A DNA stretch of 64,000 nucleotides from the NCBI GenBank assembly GCA_023678885.1, contig CM042993.1:2626501-2690500 (forward strand), written 5' to 3'. This document shows, piece after piece, positions 21,398 to 33,008 of this stretch. The stretch is from Pogostemon cablin (lineage: Eukaryota > Streptophyta > Magnoliopsida > Lamiales > Lamiaceae). The notes below the pieces were generated by a model that was given only the letters and a program-made list of their open reading frames with translations, had not been told where the DNA came from and searched no databases. How positions within the stretch are numbered: the stretch's first letter is position 1; each line of letters begins with the position of its first letter. A program made the position numbers and the translations under genes.

Positions 21398-22274
21398 TGT
21401 TGAGATGTAAACCTTAATGCATCACATTGAAGTGTTGTTAGAAGTGTGTGATGGTGTTTGAGCTTGAGTATCAGTGCATGTGTGTGTCATCAGATGCAAT
21501 AGGTTCATCATAAGTTTGGAAGACAACAAATCATACACTATATGCATGCATGGTAGGGTTCGACCTGAAGAAGGGGGTTGACCTATCCATCAGGTCGAAC
21601 TAGCGACGAAATGTGTACATGGGGTATGGTTCGACCTAGGACCAAAGGGTTCGACACGTGGAACAGGTCGAACCATATACGTCGTAATCGAACCGCAGAA
21701 GATTGATGTGGGTTCGAGGTTGGTTCAACATGATTGAACAGATCGAACCAAAGGCGGCGTGGTCGAACTGTGACAGATTAACGTGGATTCGACCTAGGTT
21801 CGACATGCTGTGAAGGTCGAACCAAAGGCAGTGTGGTCGAACCAGTGACTGGGTGAGTAAGGCAGTTTCAGTTGATATTTTGGATGGCTAAACGGATTAG
21901 TTAGGAGCGGTTGAGCATATGGCTGGAAAGCTTGACACATAAGCTTCAAGATAGGGTCGGTTACATTTAGTTAGCTGGTTGTTTACAAGATGGTTGGATG
22001 CCACAAATATCAACCAACTGGATGGTCCTATAACTTTTATAGCATGTTGTAGATTAGTATATAAGTCTGATGCATGGCTTTATTCAGTGTGTAATCACCT
22101 CCACAATCATGAAGTAATAAAATACTCTCTCCATAGTGGACGTAGGCTCGTTAGTGAGGCGAACCACTCTAAAAAACTCTCGCATTCTCGTTTCGTTTCT
22201 TCGTTCATAGTTTAGGCTTGAATCTTCATTCGTTAGTTGTTTTTTTAATCGAATACCTGCCCGATTTCACGACA
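21398..22274 (+). mobile_element. 5' LTR of non-autonomous LTR retrotransposon
   Basis: An 877-bp repeat that begins TGTTGAGATGTAAACC and ends GATTTCACGACA. It is preceded by the 5-bp target duplication GCTTG (21393-21397). It is highly similar to 23912-24790, and most differences noticed by eye are transitions. A run of inverted GGTTCGAC / GTCGAACC units occupies about 21558-21845. Confidence 0.92.
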
Positions 22275-23911
22275 ATTGGCGTCGTCTGTGGGAAGAAGGG
22301 CAGGCCAAGAAAGAAGATGGAGATTGAAGATCAAGATGATATTTCCATGAAGTTTGAAAGCGGTTTCAGAGGATAAGAATCTGATCGCGATATGAAGATG
22401 AAGAAGAACGGTGAGATGCAAGAGAGCAGGGGGTTCCTGCAAATCAAGGAGAGGGAGAAAGAGTGATCCTTTGGTGCAGCGGTTCAAAGCTGGGAGAATC
22501 GGAGAGCTCTGATAATCCGGCAGATGAGCTCGACGGTGATTCAGAAGGGAGAAGGAAGTCTTCGGACGGAAGTTCAGAGGGGTGATTATCAACACTGATG
22601 ATCTTCTAGCGGGAGAAAAAATTGGGAAGCAGTGGAGATCAAGAAACCGGTGGAGGAAGTTCCAAGAAAGGGGTTCTTGGCAGATGTAATGTGAACTCCA
22701 GTGGTCTAGCAGCACGCACCTGGCATGTTCGATGAGCGGTGATGATGGGCGTTCTCGGAAGAAGCTTGGCAGACAACAGTCTCCAGCGGTGTTTAAAATT
22801 CCGACGACTGGAGTAAGGACAAGTATCGGTGGTCTGAGAGTGGACGCAAGGTGGAGGCCCGGTGTGGCAATATACAGTTCCGGCGAGAATTAAATTTCCA
22901 GCAGGTTATTGATGAACTGGAGTTGATATGCTTCAAGCAAAGGCAATTTATGGAATTTTGGTAGGTCCAGAAGCAATCCAGAATTGTTTTCGGCGAGGAT
23001 AAACAGTGTTGTTCACGGCGACGGACTTCGGCAAAAGAACTCTCCAAAAAATATCAGAGGATGGAACGTTTTCTTTTAAAAGAGATGGTTGCCTGGATTG
23101 GGCAGCACTGGATAGGAAAAAGGTACAGGTTCAAAGAACTTGGTCAGTACAAGCTGGCAAATGGAGTTATAAGGATCTGATGCAAGGTAAATCCAGCAAC
23201 GGCGATAAAGAAAAGATCTCCAACGGTGGTGATGCTATCGGCTGGAAAGAAGCAGAGTTGTTCATAGGTGAAGGACAATTTCTGAAGAAGGGCATAGGAT
23301 CATCAGTGGAGATAGTGAGTCAGAAATGGCTTGAAATAGTGGGCATTTGTTCACTACAAGATTCGAAGAACTGAATCGGTATAAGGTCGTGCCAGCATCG
23401 TTTAAACGTAATGCAGCAATGGCATGGGACTCCTAGGAAGGTGGAGTCAAAACATGGGTTTCTCATGGGGGTGAAATCATGCTTACAACAGCTTGATTTT
23501 CACAAGATAAGGTCAGCTCAACACAAATTTGTAAGGAAAGGATTTTCCGGAAGCGAATGGTGTTCGGATGGAAGTAGCGATATAACGGGGTAGCTAGGAG
23601 ATGTAGTGACTTGGACTCGTTGGCGTTTAAGAGCAGCGCGGTAACAATGAGCAAATAGGAGGAAGCATCGGGTAATCCTAATGAGTTAGAATCGACTTCA
23701 AAGTAATGGCACTTTCATTAGGAAATTGGTTCGAACTCGTTGTGGCTTGACGGTATGTCAACGTTGTTACGTTGCAAGTGTTGCTCAGAGGTTGAGCAAT
23801 GGTAAGAGGTGTTGCTCAAGGTGGAGCAATGTTTAAAGGTTGCTACTCAAGGTGGAGTAGTATAATGGAGAAGAGGGTTGATATGTGTAGCATTAAGTTT
23901 AAGGTGGAGAT
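22275..23911 (+). mobile_element. Internal region of LTR retrotransposon without gag-pol
   Basis: About 1.64 kb between the two LTRs. A primer-binding-like site TTGGCGTCGTCTGTGGGAA follows the 5' LTR (22276-22294), and a polypurine tract AAGGTGGAGAT (23901-23911) precedes the 3' LTR. No gag, protease, integrase or reverse transcriptase motif was found in any frame; the scattered open frames are short and unlike known proteins. The element must be mobilised in trans and fits a small LARD-type element. Near the right end, variants of AAGGTGGAGCAATG recur (23815-23870). Confidence 0.85.
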
Positions 23912-24790
23912 TGTTGAGATGCAAACCTTAATGCATCACATTGAAGTGTTGTTAGAAGTGTGTGATGGTGTTTGAGCTTGAGTATCAGTGCATGTGTGTG
24001 TCATCAGATGCAATAGGTTCATCATAAGTTTGGAAGACAACAAATCATACACTAGATGCATGCATGGTAGGGTTCGACCTGAAGAAGGGGGTTTGACATG
24101 TCCATCAGGTCGAACCAGTGACGAAATATGTACATGGGGTATGGTTCGACCTAGGACCAAAGGGTTCGACATGTGGAACAAGTCGAACCACATACGTCGT
24201 GATCGAACCGCAGAAGATTGAGGTGGGTTCGAGGTTGGTTCGACATGATTGAACAGATCGAACCAAAGGCGATGTGGTCGAACCGTGACAGATTAACGTG
24301 GATTCGACCTAGGTTCGACATGCTGTGAAGGTCGAACCAAAGGCAGTGTGGTCGAACCAGTGACTGGGTGAGTAAGGCAGTTTCAGTTGATATTTTGGAT
24401 GGCTAAACGGATTAGTTAGGAGCGGTTGAGCATATGGCTGGAAAGCTTGACACATAAGCTTCAAGATAGGGTCAGTTACATTCAGTTAGCTGGTTGTTTA
24501 CAAGATGGTTGGATGCCACAAATATCAACCAACTGGATGGTCCTATAACTTTTATGGCATGTTGTAGATTAGTATATAAGTCTGATGCATGGCTTTATTC
24601 AGTGTGTAATCACCTCCACAATCATGAAGCAATAAGATACTCTCTCCATAGTGGACGTAGGCTCATTAGTGAGCCGAACCACTCTAAAAATTTCTCGCGT
24701 TCTCGTTTCGTTTCTTCGTTCATAGTTTAGGCTTGAATCTTCATTCGTTTAGTTGTTTCTTTAATTGAATACCTGCCCGATTTCACGACA
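23912..24790 (+). mobile_element. 3' LTR of non-autonomous LTR retrotransposon
   Basis: An 879-bp copy of the 5' LTR, from TGTTGAGATGCAAACC to GATTTCACGACA, followed by the target duplication GCTTG (24791-24795). The host kinase sequence resumes directly afterwards. Similarity to the 5' LTR is a few per cent short of identity by eye, so the insertion is fairly young. Confidence 0.92.
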
Positions 24791-25523
24791 GCTTGGGTGC
24801 CGCCAAAGGCTTGAACTTCTACACTACGGCACAGACCGCGCCATCATCCACCGTGATGTTAAGTCCACCAACATCCTGCTCAACCACAAGTGGGTCGCAA
24901 AGATATCCGATTTCGGCCTATCATAGCTTGGCCCGACTGGAGGGGACCACACCCACATCACCACTGCCGTCAAAGGCAGCTTTGGATACCTAGACCCGGA
25001 GTACTACAGATGGCAGCAGTTGACGGAGAAGTCTGATGTGTACTCATTTGGGGTGGTGTTGTTTGAAGTTCTGTGTGCTAGGCCAGCACTGAATACAAGT
25101 CTACCAAGAGAGCAAGCCAACTTGGCCGAATGGGCTAAGCATTGCGTCACGGAAGGCACACTTAAAAAGATTATTGATTCCAGTCTTGATGGCCAAATTG
25201 CACATTCATCCTTGAACAGATTTGTACAGACTGCGATTGCATGCGTGACAGACAAGGGGACTGATCGGCCAACAATGACAGATGTCGTTCGGAGCCTCGA
25301 GTTAGCAATTCAATTGCAAGAAGTGGTGCATGATAGAAATGGCACCGTGACAGATGCTGGTGGTGATGAAGAGAATTTCGTAGCACTGAGCTCACCATCA
25401 CCATTGTGTTTCACGTCCGGGAAAACTTCTGGATGTAAGACCAATGATTTACCAACTGATAGCTGTAAGAAAGAGATGTCTGAAGATGTTTTCACTGAGA
25501 TAAGACATCCATTAGGACGTTGA

Positions 25524-25712
25524 GTGTCATTGTGAAACTAAAAACACATACTTTGCCCATCAAGATGTTATTTGTGATATAAAGAATCTATCTTGGGGTA
25601 GTTCTTGGTTTCATTTGTCGTCGAATAGAATGCTCCATGAATGAGCTATTTAGTAAAAAATATTTTCCTATTACTCGCCTGTTTATTTGCTTATTAAAAA
25701 AACTAATTAAAT

Positions 25713-25777
<65 letters not shown>

Positions 25778-26224
25778 AAGATAGTGAATTAAATCTTGTG
25801 ATGGCTAATTCTTAGTGTTTCGCTGGTCCACACAAGTGAATGCTTCATGAACACTTGAGTCATATCTAGTATTAAAATAGAGAAAAGATTTACTGTAAAG
25901 AAGCCAAAGGAATAACTCTTTAAGTAGAATATATCAGTGAAGAATGTTATTTACATTCTCAGTATTAGATTTAGTGCTAAAAAACATGTATCAACCCCTA
26001 AAACAATTTTGGCATCAAATAAGCCAATTATTTTGCTGCCAACTACATAGAAAGCTTTAGCTCTGAAGTGCTAAGAGAACATCTCTGCCTAACTACTGAA
26101 ATTTTATATTCACAGAAAAGAATGATAGCGTTGTAATGTCATGAAACTTCAAGAATGTATATCTCTATATGGTCATTGTACCTAGGAGAACTTCTATCGA
26201 CTATTGAAATGATACCTCGATAGG
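25524..26224. other. Intergenic region with long (TA)n tract
   Basis: No gene seen. A pure (TA)n microsatellite of about 60 bp lies at 25714-25774. The right part is the 3' flank of the minus-strand carrier gene. Confidence 0.6.
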
Positions 26225-28670
26225 TCATTGTGGCTTAGATGAATCATCTATTGCACACAAGCGCTCTGCAAGTTTGGAAAAACAGAGAAACTATCAATTA
26301 ATTTGAGCTGGATACAACTAAGATGACACATTGGGAGAAAAGATGAAGAGCCAGGAAGAAGATGAAAAAATAAAATAAAAAATTAACTCACTTAGATATT
26401 CGTAAGTAAGTATCATAGAAGTCCCCCAGGCTGAGATGCTGACAAATCTAAGGCCAAGTCCTCGATAAAATCCAGTCCATCCCTCATCAGCAATCAAACT
26501 TCGAACCACTTGTTTTACAGTGGGCTTCTTATCATGCCCCATCAGCTTAAGTATATAATTAAAAACAAATAATTAGGACCATCAAGCAGCAACTGGTGAT
26601 TATGTCAAAGCGGATACAATCAGTGTTTCTAGCTGATGAAAGTGTTGATTTACACCAAAAACCTATCAGTTTGTTTAAAAAAACATAGATTAAAGATACA
26701 AGCCAAGAAGTATGAATCGCCTAACCTGAAATCTAGTTTTTATAGTATCCAATGGGGTTGTCATGCATGATGCAGTAGCACCTGCAAAAATACCTGCACA
26801 AGCTTGAACCAAGAAAATTTCCCCTTCGCTCGGAACATTTCTTCCTGTCACACTACCATGGAATCTACAAAAAGCAAACGTTATCTTTTAACGTAAGAAA
26901 GAATTTAATCAACAACTAAGCCACCTAAAATGAAACTGGCTTTGGAAAGCACACCTCCAGATTTTGCGTTGGCTCGAACCATAACTTGCCCACCAAACAG
27001 CACTCGAAGGTGAATATGTCAGAGCAGACAAACCAAAGCCTCGATATAACCCTCGTATACCCTCAGATTTAATAATCTTCCGAGCTACATCCAGACCCCC
27101 ACTATAAGTCTCTAGGCCAGAATATCCTTGCACCATCAACTTCTGACTAATCTTTTTAAAAGATCCCTCACATTATTAGTTTAAGAAAAAAAAAAAAAAA
27201 AGGAGAAAGAAAGCCAGACAAAAACTTTGCAGCATTTAGCAATCTATTAGCTATACTCTAAGAGGTTACAATCTTGGATGAGTTCATTGTACTTCGACTT
27301 TTGATTTTATTAGAAGGCAATTAAGAAAAATAAGAAAAAAGCATTGTGCACAAAAGAAGTTAAAAGAAATATACCACTAATTTATTGGATCTAAACCTAC
27401 TCAGATGACTTGTTTAAATCAAATATAGTCAAGCACCCCAGCACATTGGTCAAAATACTATATCAGTGAGACTTAAAACAGTACATTGGAGGAGAAAAGA
27501 CCCATACCACATCTAAAGGAACATATACAACTTGTGAGCAAAAAGATGCCACCATGCCAGCAACCCCATTAATTATAGCTGCTTCTATTGGCTCCGATAA
27601 TCTCCAAGGTTCAACCATCTTGAGAGCAGAAACTTTTGTTCTCTCTAATGCAACAGAAAACACAGTTCTGGCTGGTATTGATCCAATAACTGCCGGTCCA
27701 AAACCTCTATACAGTCCAGGAATCCCTTCTCTTCTCAATAGGCATTTGACGACAGAAGATGCATTCATTTCTACAGAATCATGTGAAGCTACTTGAAGTA
27801 TGGTCTTAACAAGTGAAACTGGATGAAGTACCACTGTAAGTCCAGAATAAAGGGGAGTTGCGATAGCGAAGAGTTTTTTTTTATCAAGCCTAGAGGAAAG
27901 AAGAATGAGGTAAATGAAAAGAAGATTCAGTATAATATGACAAGAAACTAGTTAATTCATAACCAAAGGACTACGAATGTAGCATAATGCCAATCAATGA
28001 TTCCTTAAACCACTAAATGGGCAGTAATATCATCCAGCGGATCAGAACATAAATTCTAAACGATCAGAGTTTTCAACTTATCATCTGGAAGCATCAAAGT
28101 TTTAAATCAACATACTCCATATGTTATCTAAACTTTTCAACAAGTCAATAATTTCTCCAGGCAAATTTGTCTCGTGTGTCAAGAAAGATCTTCTTGTCCC
28201 ACTTAAACATCAATAAACATCACATCCAAATCAAGGCCTACCAATCCACTTCCCAGGAAACATCTCAGCCACACATTAAGATACTCCTATTTTACCACAA
28301 ATTTTGAGAACCCTTAACAGAAAGAATTCCCCAATAAACTAGTTCCACATGATTAACCGCCCATTAGAAACACACAATCACAAAGAAAAATTAATGAAGC
28401 AGCCAAAAGAAAACAACGAAAATGGAATGCACATGTACATTTTCCAATTCACAACTGCCTCATAAATTCAACAATCTTCAACGCATTTAATGCAATCATC
28501 ATACAGAAAAATCTGTAGGTACAAACAAGTACGTCAATAATTAACTTCGATCTTAACATGCATTTTAAGAAATCGAAACAAGAAGTGAAAGTTGCGCGTA
28601 GAACTTACGCCTCCCAATCAATCTCTGTTGTAGAAAACCGTCGTCTGTTCCTTTCCGTAGCATCATCCAT
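26225..28670 (-). CDS. Mitochondrial carrier, SLC25A44-like
   Basis: Six exons on the minus strand: 28670-28609, 27889-27508, 27151-26955, 26864-26726, 26545-26392 and 26265-26225. All junctions are GT-AG and in phase, giving 324 residues, the normal carrier length. The product has three carrier repeats. Signature motifs are HPVSLVK (repeat 1, with Ser replacing the usual acidic residue), VPLDVISQ (repeat 2) and the canonical TPLDTIKTR (repeat 3). GLYRGFG appears twice and GFYRGLG once, as expected at the matrix helices. The N-terminal EIDWEALDK and the SQKLMVQG segment point to the SLC25A44 subfamily, which in animals imports branched-chain amino acids into mitochondria. The substrate in plants is not settled. 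The start is the first ATG, MDDATERNRRR. No lesion was seen. Confidence 0.92.
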
Positions 28671-29517
28671 CGTGTCGTAAACTCAATCTGAACGAGCAAA
28701 CTCTTCCACAGATAAAATTCAAACAATTATACAAAAGCGAGGAGAAAATCATAAAGGAAAACGAAGAACTCAGCTGCGATTACTTGGCACCCGATTTAAA
28801 AACAGAATGAGTTCCTGAAGTTGCTTGGCAGTTGGCGGTGGTTTTATTATGAAAATTTGTGGTTCAATCAAGGGCAATTTTGGCATTAAATTGTACGTCA
28901 ATTTTGATTGGACTGGTCAGTTGAATTGAATAAACTTTTGAAAGAAATTGGATCGGATATTATTGCTTCATACATAATGTATTAGTAATTTTAATTTCAA
29001 TTAATAAAAATAATAATGGTATGTAAAATATTTTATAAATAATTTATTATTATATAAATATAAAATGATAATATTTTTGAAGAAAAATATAATATACTCA
29101 AGACTACCTCAATTATTAGATATATTACTATAATTTTTTTTTTATTAAAAAAAAATTATTGTCACTCCATTCAAATTAATTAAATCAATTAGTATAATTG
29201 TTAGTTTTTCATTGTGATTTTGAGTATACCTTTTATTCTTAAAGTTTATTACATTTTCTATTTTATGTTTATGTCGTCAATCCATTTGATTATTTCGAAT
29301 ACACGGCATAAAACCATACATATTTAGATACACGGGAAATGAACTTTTTTAATACTAGTACCATATGAAGTTTCGAACTGAACTTTTTTGAGAAACTACA
29401 AAAATAAAAATATACCAAATAAATTTTTATATAGTAGCATCTATGATCTACTGACATACATTTTAATTGGATTAAAAAAAAAATGAGAGAGAGAAATGGA
29501 ACTTCAATCCTCTGGTG
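28671..29517. other. Intergenic region between two minus-strand genes
   Basis: This contains the carrier gene's likely promoter (28671-28850) and AT-rich DNA. No gene, RNA or clear repeat was recognised. Confidence 0.45.
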
Positions 29518-32121
29518 CTAAGGGTTAAAGGGTGCGAAGACAGCCACAGAATTGTCCCCCAAAGCCAAACGAGTTAGATATGGCTGCAACAAACAACCAC
29601 AGTATCATACCAACTTAATAATAAATAACCATCCAATGGAAACAAAAATAAATCGACCCAACTTCACTTCAAAAGTCCACATAACCTACCCACGTTTACT
29701 TCATGTTGTTTCTTAACATTTGGGACAGTATCGATGGTGACATCAGGCTCCAAATCCTTCATAAAAATGTCTAAAATTAGGACATATGATTCTTGATGTA
29801 CGAATAGTTAATAAAAAACATGTTAGAAGCTCACGTATTGGTTGATTGTGGGATGTAGCCACCCAGTGTTGATGGCTTTAATGGTTGCTATTGCTTCCAC
29901 AGCACCAGCAGCTCCGAATGCATGTCCGATCATCGACTGAACCAAGACATGAAAGGAGTGTTTGATTTACATTGAGTTAATACATGAGTTAATAAAGTTT
30001 GAACATGTGATCAACAAAGTGTGAGCATGAAAATTCCCTTAATTTTTTATTAGTTTCAACGGATGTTGTAATTCATCTCTCCCTTGAGTTGTATTCCATC
30101 GAGCCCCTTTATTTCTATTAATTTGAACCAAACATTGTTGTGAACAACATTCTTAAACAGATCAAATTGTTTGTTGTTCTTACCTTAGTGGCATTCATCT
30201 TCAACTCGGATCTATTTTTGAACACTTTGTTGATGGCTTTAACTTCAGCTAAATCTCCAAGAACTGTTGATGTTGCATGAGCATTAATGTAATTAACCTC
30301 TTCAGGGGCCACCCCTGCATTCTCCAGACTCTTGATTATGCAGGACGCAATGCCAACCCCATCGGGTCGAGGCTCGGTCATATGATGAGCATCGGAGGTG
30401 ACAGCACCTCCCAAGTACTCACCATAAATCTTGCCCCCCCCCCCCCCCTTTCCATAGCATGCTCCAAGCTTTCCATGATCTAAAATAATTGATCAAATGT
30501 TAAATGATACACGTCTCTAAAAGCTTTAGAAAGTTCATGCTCAAACCTCACCGCCACCCATTTATAAAAGTCAAAGTTTGAGCTAGAGACAATCAAGAAT
30601 TTTGCTTGAAACTTATAAGTAAAAGATGATAGCCATTGACATTAATTAACATATTTACCAGGACACCAGCACCTTTACCCATGACGAAACCATCCCGACT
30701 TTTGTCCCACGGCCTTGAAGCCTTCTGTGGTTCATCGTTTCGTTGAGACAAAGCTCTCAACGCAATGAAACCCCCAACTCCGACTGGGATGATGGCAGCC
30801 TCCGAACCACCAGCTAACATAACATCCGCTTCGCCTCGTCTGATATGATTAGCTGCTGCATAAAGACAGTGATTTGAAGTAGCACAAGCTGTTGAAATGG
30901 CATAATTAGGCCCCATGAAGCCAGTATGCATGGCCAATAAAGCAGACCCAAGTTGACCATTGTATAAGGAATGAAAAATGGAGACAACTTTTTGTATCCC
31001 TTTTCAATTAAGGTTGCAGATGCATTGTAGAATGTAGACATGCCTCCTATTGCAGATCCCACCACCACCCCCATTCTTGACTTATCCATCTACCAAACAA
31101 CATAAAGACAGATTAATTCTTGATCAAATTCTGATTTTTCAATCTGTTGGTAATTATCAATTGATTGACAATAAATTTTTTTTTTCTTTTAGCAATGGGA
31201 TGCCAACAGATTTATCTCTATTTTACAAATGGAATTCAATCCATTGTTACCAATGGATTACCAAGGAAACCATTATATAAATTACTAACGAAATTATTAG
31301 CAACGAATACCAAACGAAATTATTTACCAACAGAATTGAATTTCCGTTGCTAAAAATTTACCAACCACCACTTTATCGACGATAATTTACCAACGGTCCG
31401 TTGCTAATCTGTTGGTAAACCAATTTAACAATAGAGTTAAGACTTTTACAAACGGAATATTACATTGATAAAAATATGTTTTTTAGTGTCTAATGAACAT
31501 ATGATGAAATAACTCACAGTTTGAAGAACTTGTGTCCCAAGATTAGCATCATCAAGGGCTTTCTTGCCAGCAACCAAGCAATATCTCCAGCAGTCGTCGA
31601 GACGACGGTCGTTTTTTCCGTCGATATATCCGTCGGAGGAGAAGTTCCTGACCTGTCCAGCAAACCTAACAGAGTACTCTGTAGCATCAAATGTGTGGAT
31701 TGGAGTGATTCCACTCACTCCATCCAACAAACTGTTGTAGTATGTATCTATATCACTACCAAAAACCGAAACAAGACCCATCCCAGTTACCACGACCCGT
31801 TTCTTGGGATCTCTTTCTCTCTTTGAAGAGGAAACTGTTGGACCACCCATGGCCTTGACTCTTCCATTTCTTGATCCTGCAATAATCCATAATTGATCCT
31901 GTAATAACAACGAAAATAAGTAATAAGAAAGATGAATGATCACATTCAAAGGTACCTGAAGCAGCAACAAATTTTTTATGATGAATACTAGCTGAGTTCA
32001 GTTGCATGATTTCAGTTGATTTAAGGCCATCATAGTGAAACAATGAGGCCCCACCATAGCTACGGTGTTCTCTCCTCCTGAGGATTGAACCAGAAGAGCA
32101 TGCACAATAGATGCTTGACAT
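29518..32121 (-). pseudogene. KAS1: Plastid 3-oxoacyl-ACP synthase I-like gene with three frame lesions
   Basis: Seven exons on the minus strand: 32121-31956, 31876-31518, 31089-30659, 30479-30184, 29936-29835, 29756-29690 and 29583-about 29518. They encode a transit peptide followed by a condensing enzyme of fatty-acid synthesis. The active-site Cys (STACATSN), both His (NAHATST, SMIGHAFG) and the Lys in NATK are present. The order and sequence fit plant KAS I better than KAS II. Three lesions are seen. One base is missing after VNLG in exon 3 (about 30945). A run of 15 G in exon 4 (30434-30448) is one short of, or two over, an in-frame length. A two-base loss in the last exon after FGFGG turns the usual HNSV... 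ending into QFCGCLRTL. Two of the three are at G runs, so sequencing error must be excluded. As given, the gene cannot make KAS. Confidence 0.82.
31100..31440. repeat. Intron 2 insertion with TTACCAACGG-type repeats
   Basis: Within intron 2 of the KAS-like gene, CTGTTGGTAA and its inverse TTACCAACAG recur, with TTTACCAACGGTCCGTTGC near 31390 forming a palindrome. The pattern resembles subterminal repeats of a DNA transposon, but no terminal repeat or target duplication could be fixed. Confidence 0.4.
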
Positions 32122-32420
32122 TTTGCTTCACCGGAAAAGGAAACAAGAGTCCTCACTCCTCACCATCAAAGATGATGTTTTTTAGCTATATATGGAAAGT
32201 GTGGGAGATACTGTAAAATCACATGGAATTTTCCGTTCAATTATTATCGTTAACACCCAAGAAAGTTAGGTTTTTAAATTAGAATTTAACACCAGTTTTT
32301 TAAATAACACCCGAGAAAGATGAGTTTTTTTTTTTTAAAGTAAATTAGAATTCAATACAAATTTTCTATTTTATTTCACAAACACTCCTATAAATACGGT
32401 TTACATAGCTTATTATTATA

Positions 32421-32655
32421 TAAACCTTGAATTTTTCTCACATTAAACCCTCTCCCTTCTAATCCTTTAAATTAAAATGGAAAACATAGTTTACAAGGGT
32501 TTGTAATATAAATTCAATTTACAAGAGATTAACTTACTCCGTAAACCCTGATTTTTCTCACATTAAATCCTCTCCCTTCTAATCCTTTAAATCAAAAGGG
32601 GAAATAAGGTATTCAAGGATTTGTGATGTAAATTCAATTTACAAGAGATTAACTC
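32421..32655. repeat. Tandem duplication, period about 121 bp
   Basis: Two adjacent copies (32421-32541 and 32542-32655) share TTTTTCTCACATTAAA, CCTCTCCCTTCTAATCCTTT and AATTCAATTTACAAGAG in the same order. It lies upstream of the KAS-like gene. The skeleton resembles the repeat at 58840-59025. Confidence 0.75.
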
Positions 32656-32680
32656 ATTTTATTTATTAGTGAAAAAATTA

Positions 32681-32972
32681 TACTCCCTCCATCCCGGGTA
32701 TTTTTACCCATTTGTACGGGCACGGAGATTAAGACGTGTTATTTTTTAATATATAATGTAAGAAAAAGTAGGGATAAATTAGTAATTTAAAAAGAAAAAG
32801 TAAATAAAGTTGTTGGAAATGATGAATAAAGTGTAAAAAAAAATAATTAAAGTTGTTGGGATTGTAAAAAGTAGGTAATAAAATATTATGTATTTTTACC
32901 ATTAATGGAATGGATAAAAATACGTGGGACAACCCAAAATAAAAATGAGTAAAAATACGTGGACGAAGAGAA
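32681..32972. mobile_element. Stowaway-type MITE
   Basis: The left end TACTCCCTCCATCCCGGG is a classic Stowaway terminus. The right end ACGTGGACGAAGAGAATA is a diverged inverse. Inner inverted GGTATTTTTACCC / GTAAAAATACGT arms are visible. A TA target duplication is plausible at both edges. Confidence 0.65.
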
Positions 32973-33008
32973 TATCTATTTTAATAAAGTGTATAATTTT
33001 TAATACAA

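Larger units (their letters stand above)
18490..25523 (+). pseudogene. Second FERONIA-like receptor kinase, multiply broken
   Basis: A paralogue of the kinase at 13334. It lacks the signal peptide and roughly the first 150 residues. Malectin-like sequence runs 18490-19144 with at least one deletion (near 18790) and further frame changes. It is then cut by an insertion (19145-20788). The transmembrane helix and N-lobe (GRGGFGNVYKG, VAIKR) are open in 20822-21397. An LTR retrotransposon (21398-24790) splits the kinase at ISL/GAAKGL. The C-lobe resumes at 24791 with a one-base loss before IIHRDVKSTNILL and an in-frame TAG after DFGLS (24926-24928). Positions 25020-25523 are open to the end and close with HPLGR, like the intact paralogue's NPVGR. 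Several independent lesions show it is a pseudogene. Confidence 0.92.

Noticed and set aside
22279..23593. Open frames inside the LTR retrotransposon, considered as a gag remnant
   Set aside because: No Cys/His knuckle or other gag feature, and frames on both strands are equally long.
21979..24730. Repeated open frames MFTRWLDATNINQLDGP in both LTRs
   Set aside because: They are the two LTR copies, lie in a non-coding terminal repeat, and have no family resemblance.
25714..25774. Long (TA)n tract considered as an origin or matrix attachment site
   Set aside because: A plain microsatellite. Similar tracts occur at 7129 and 46553 without any associated feature.
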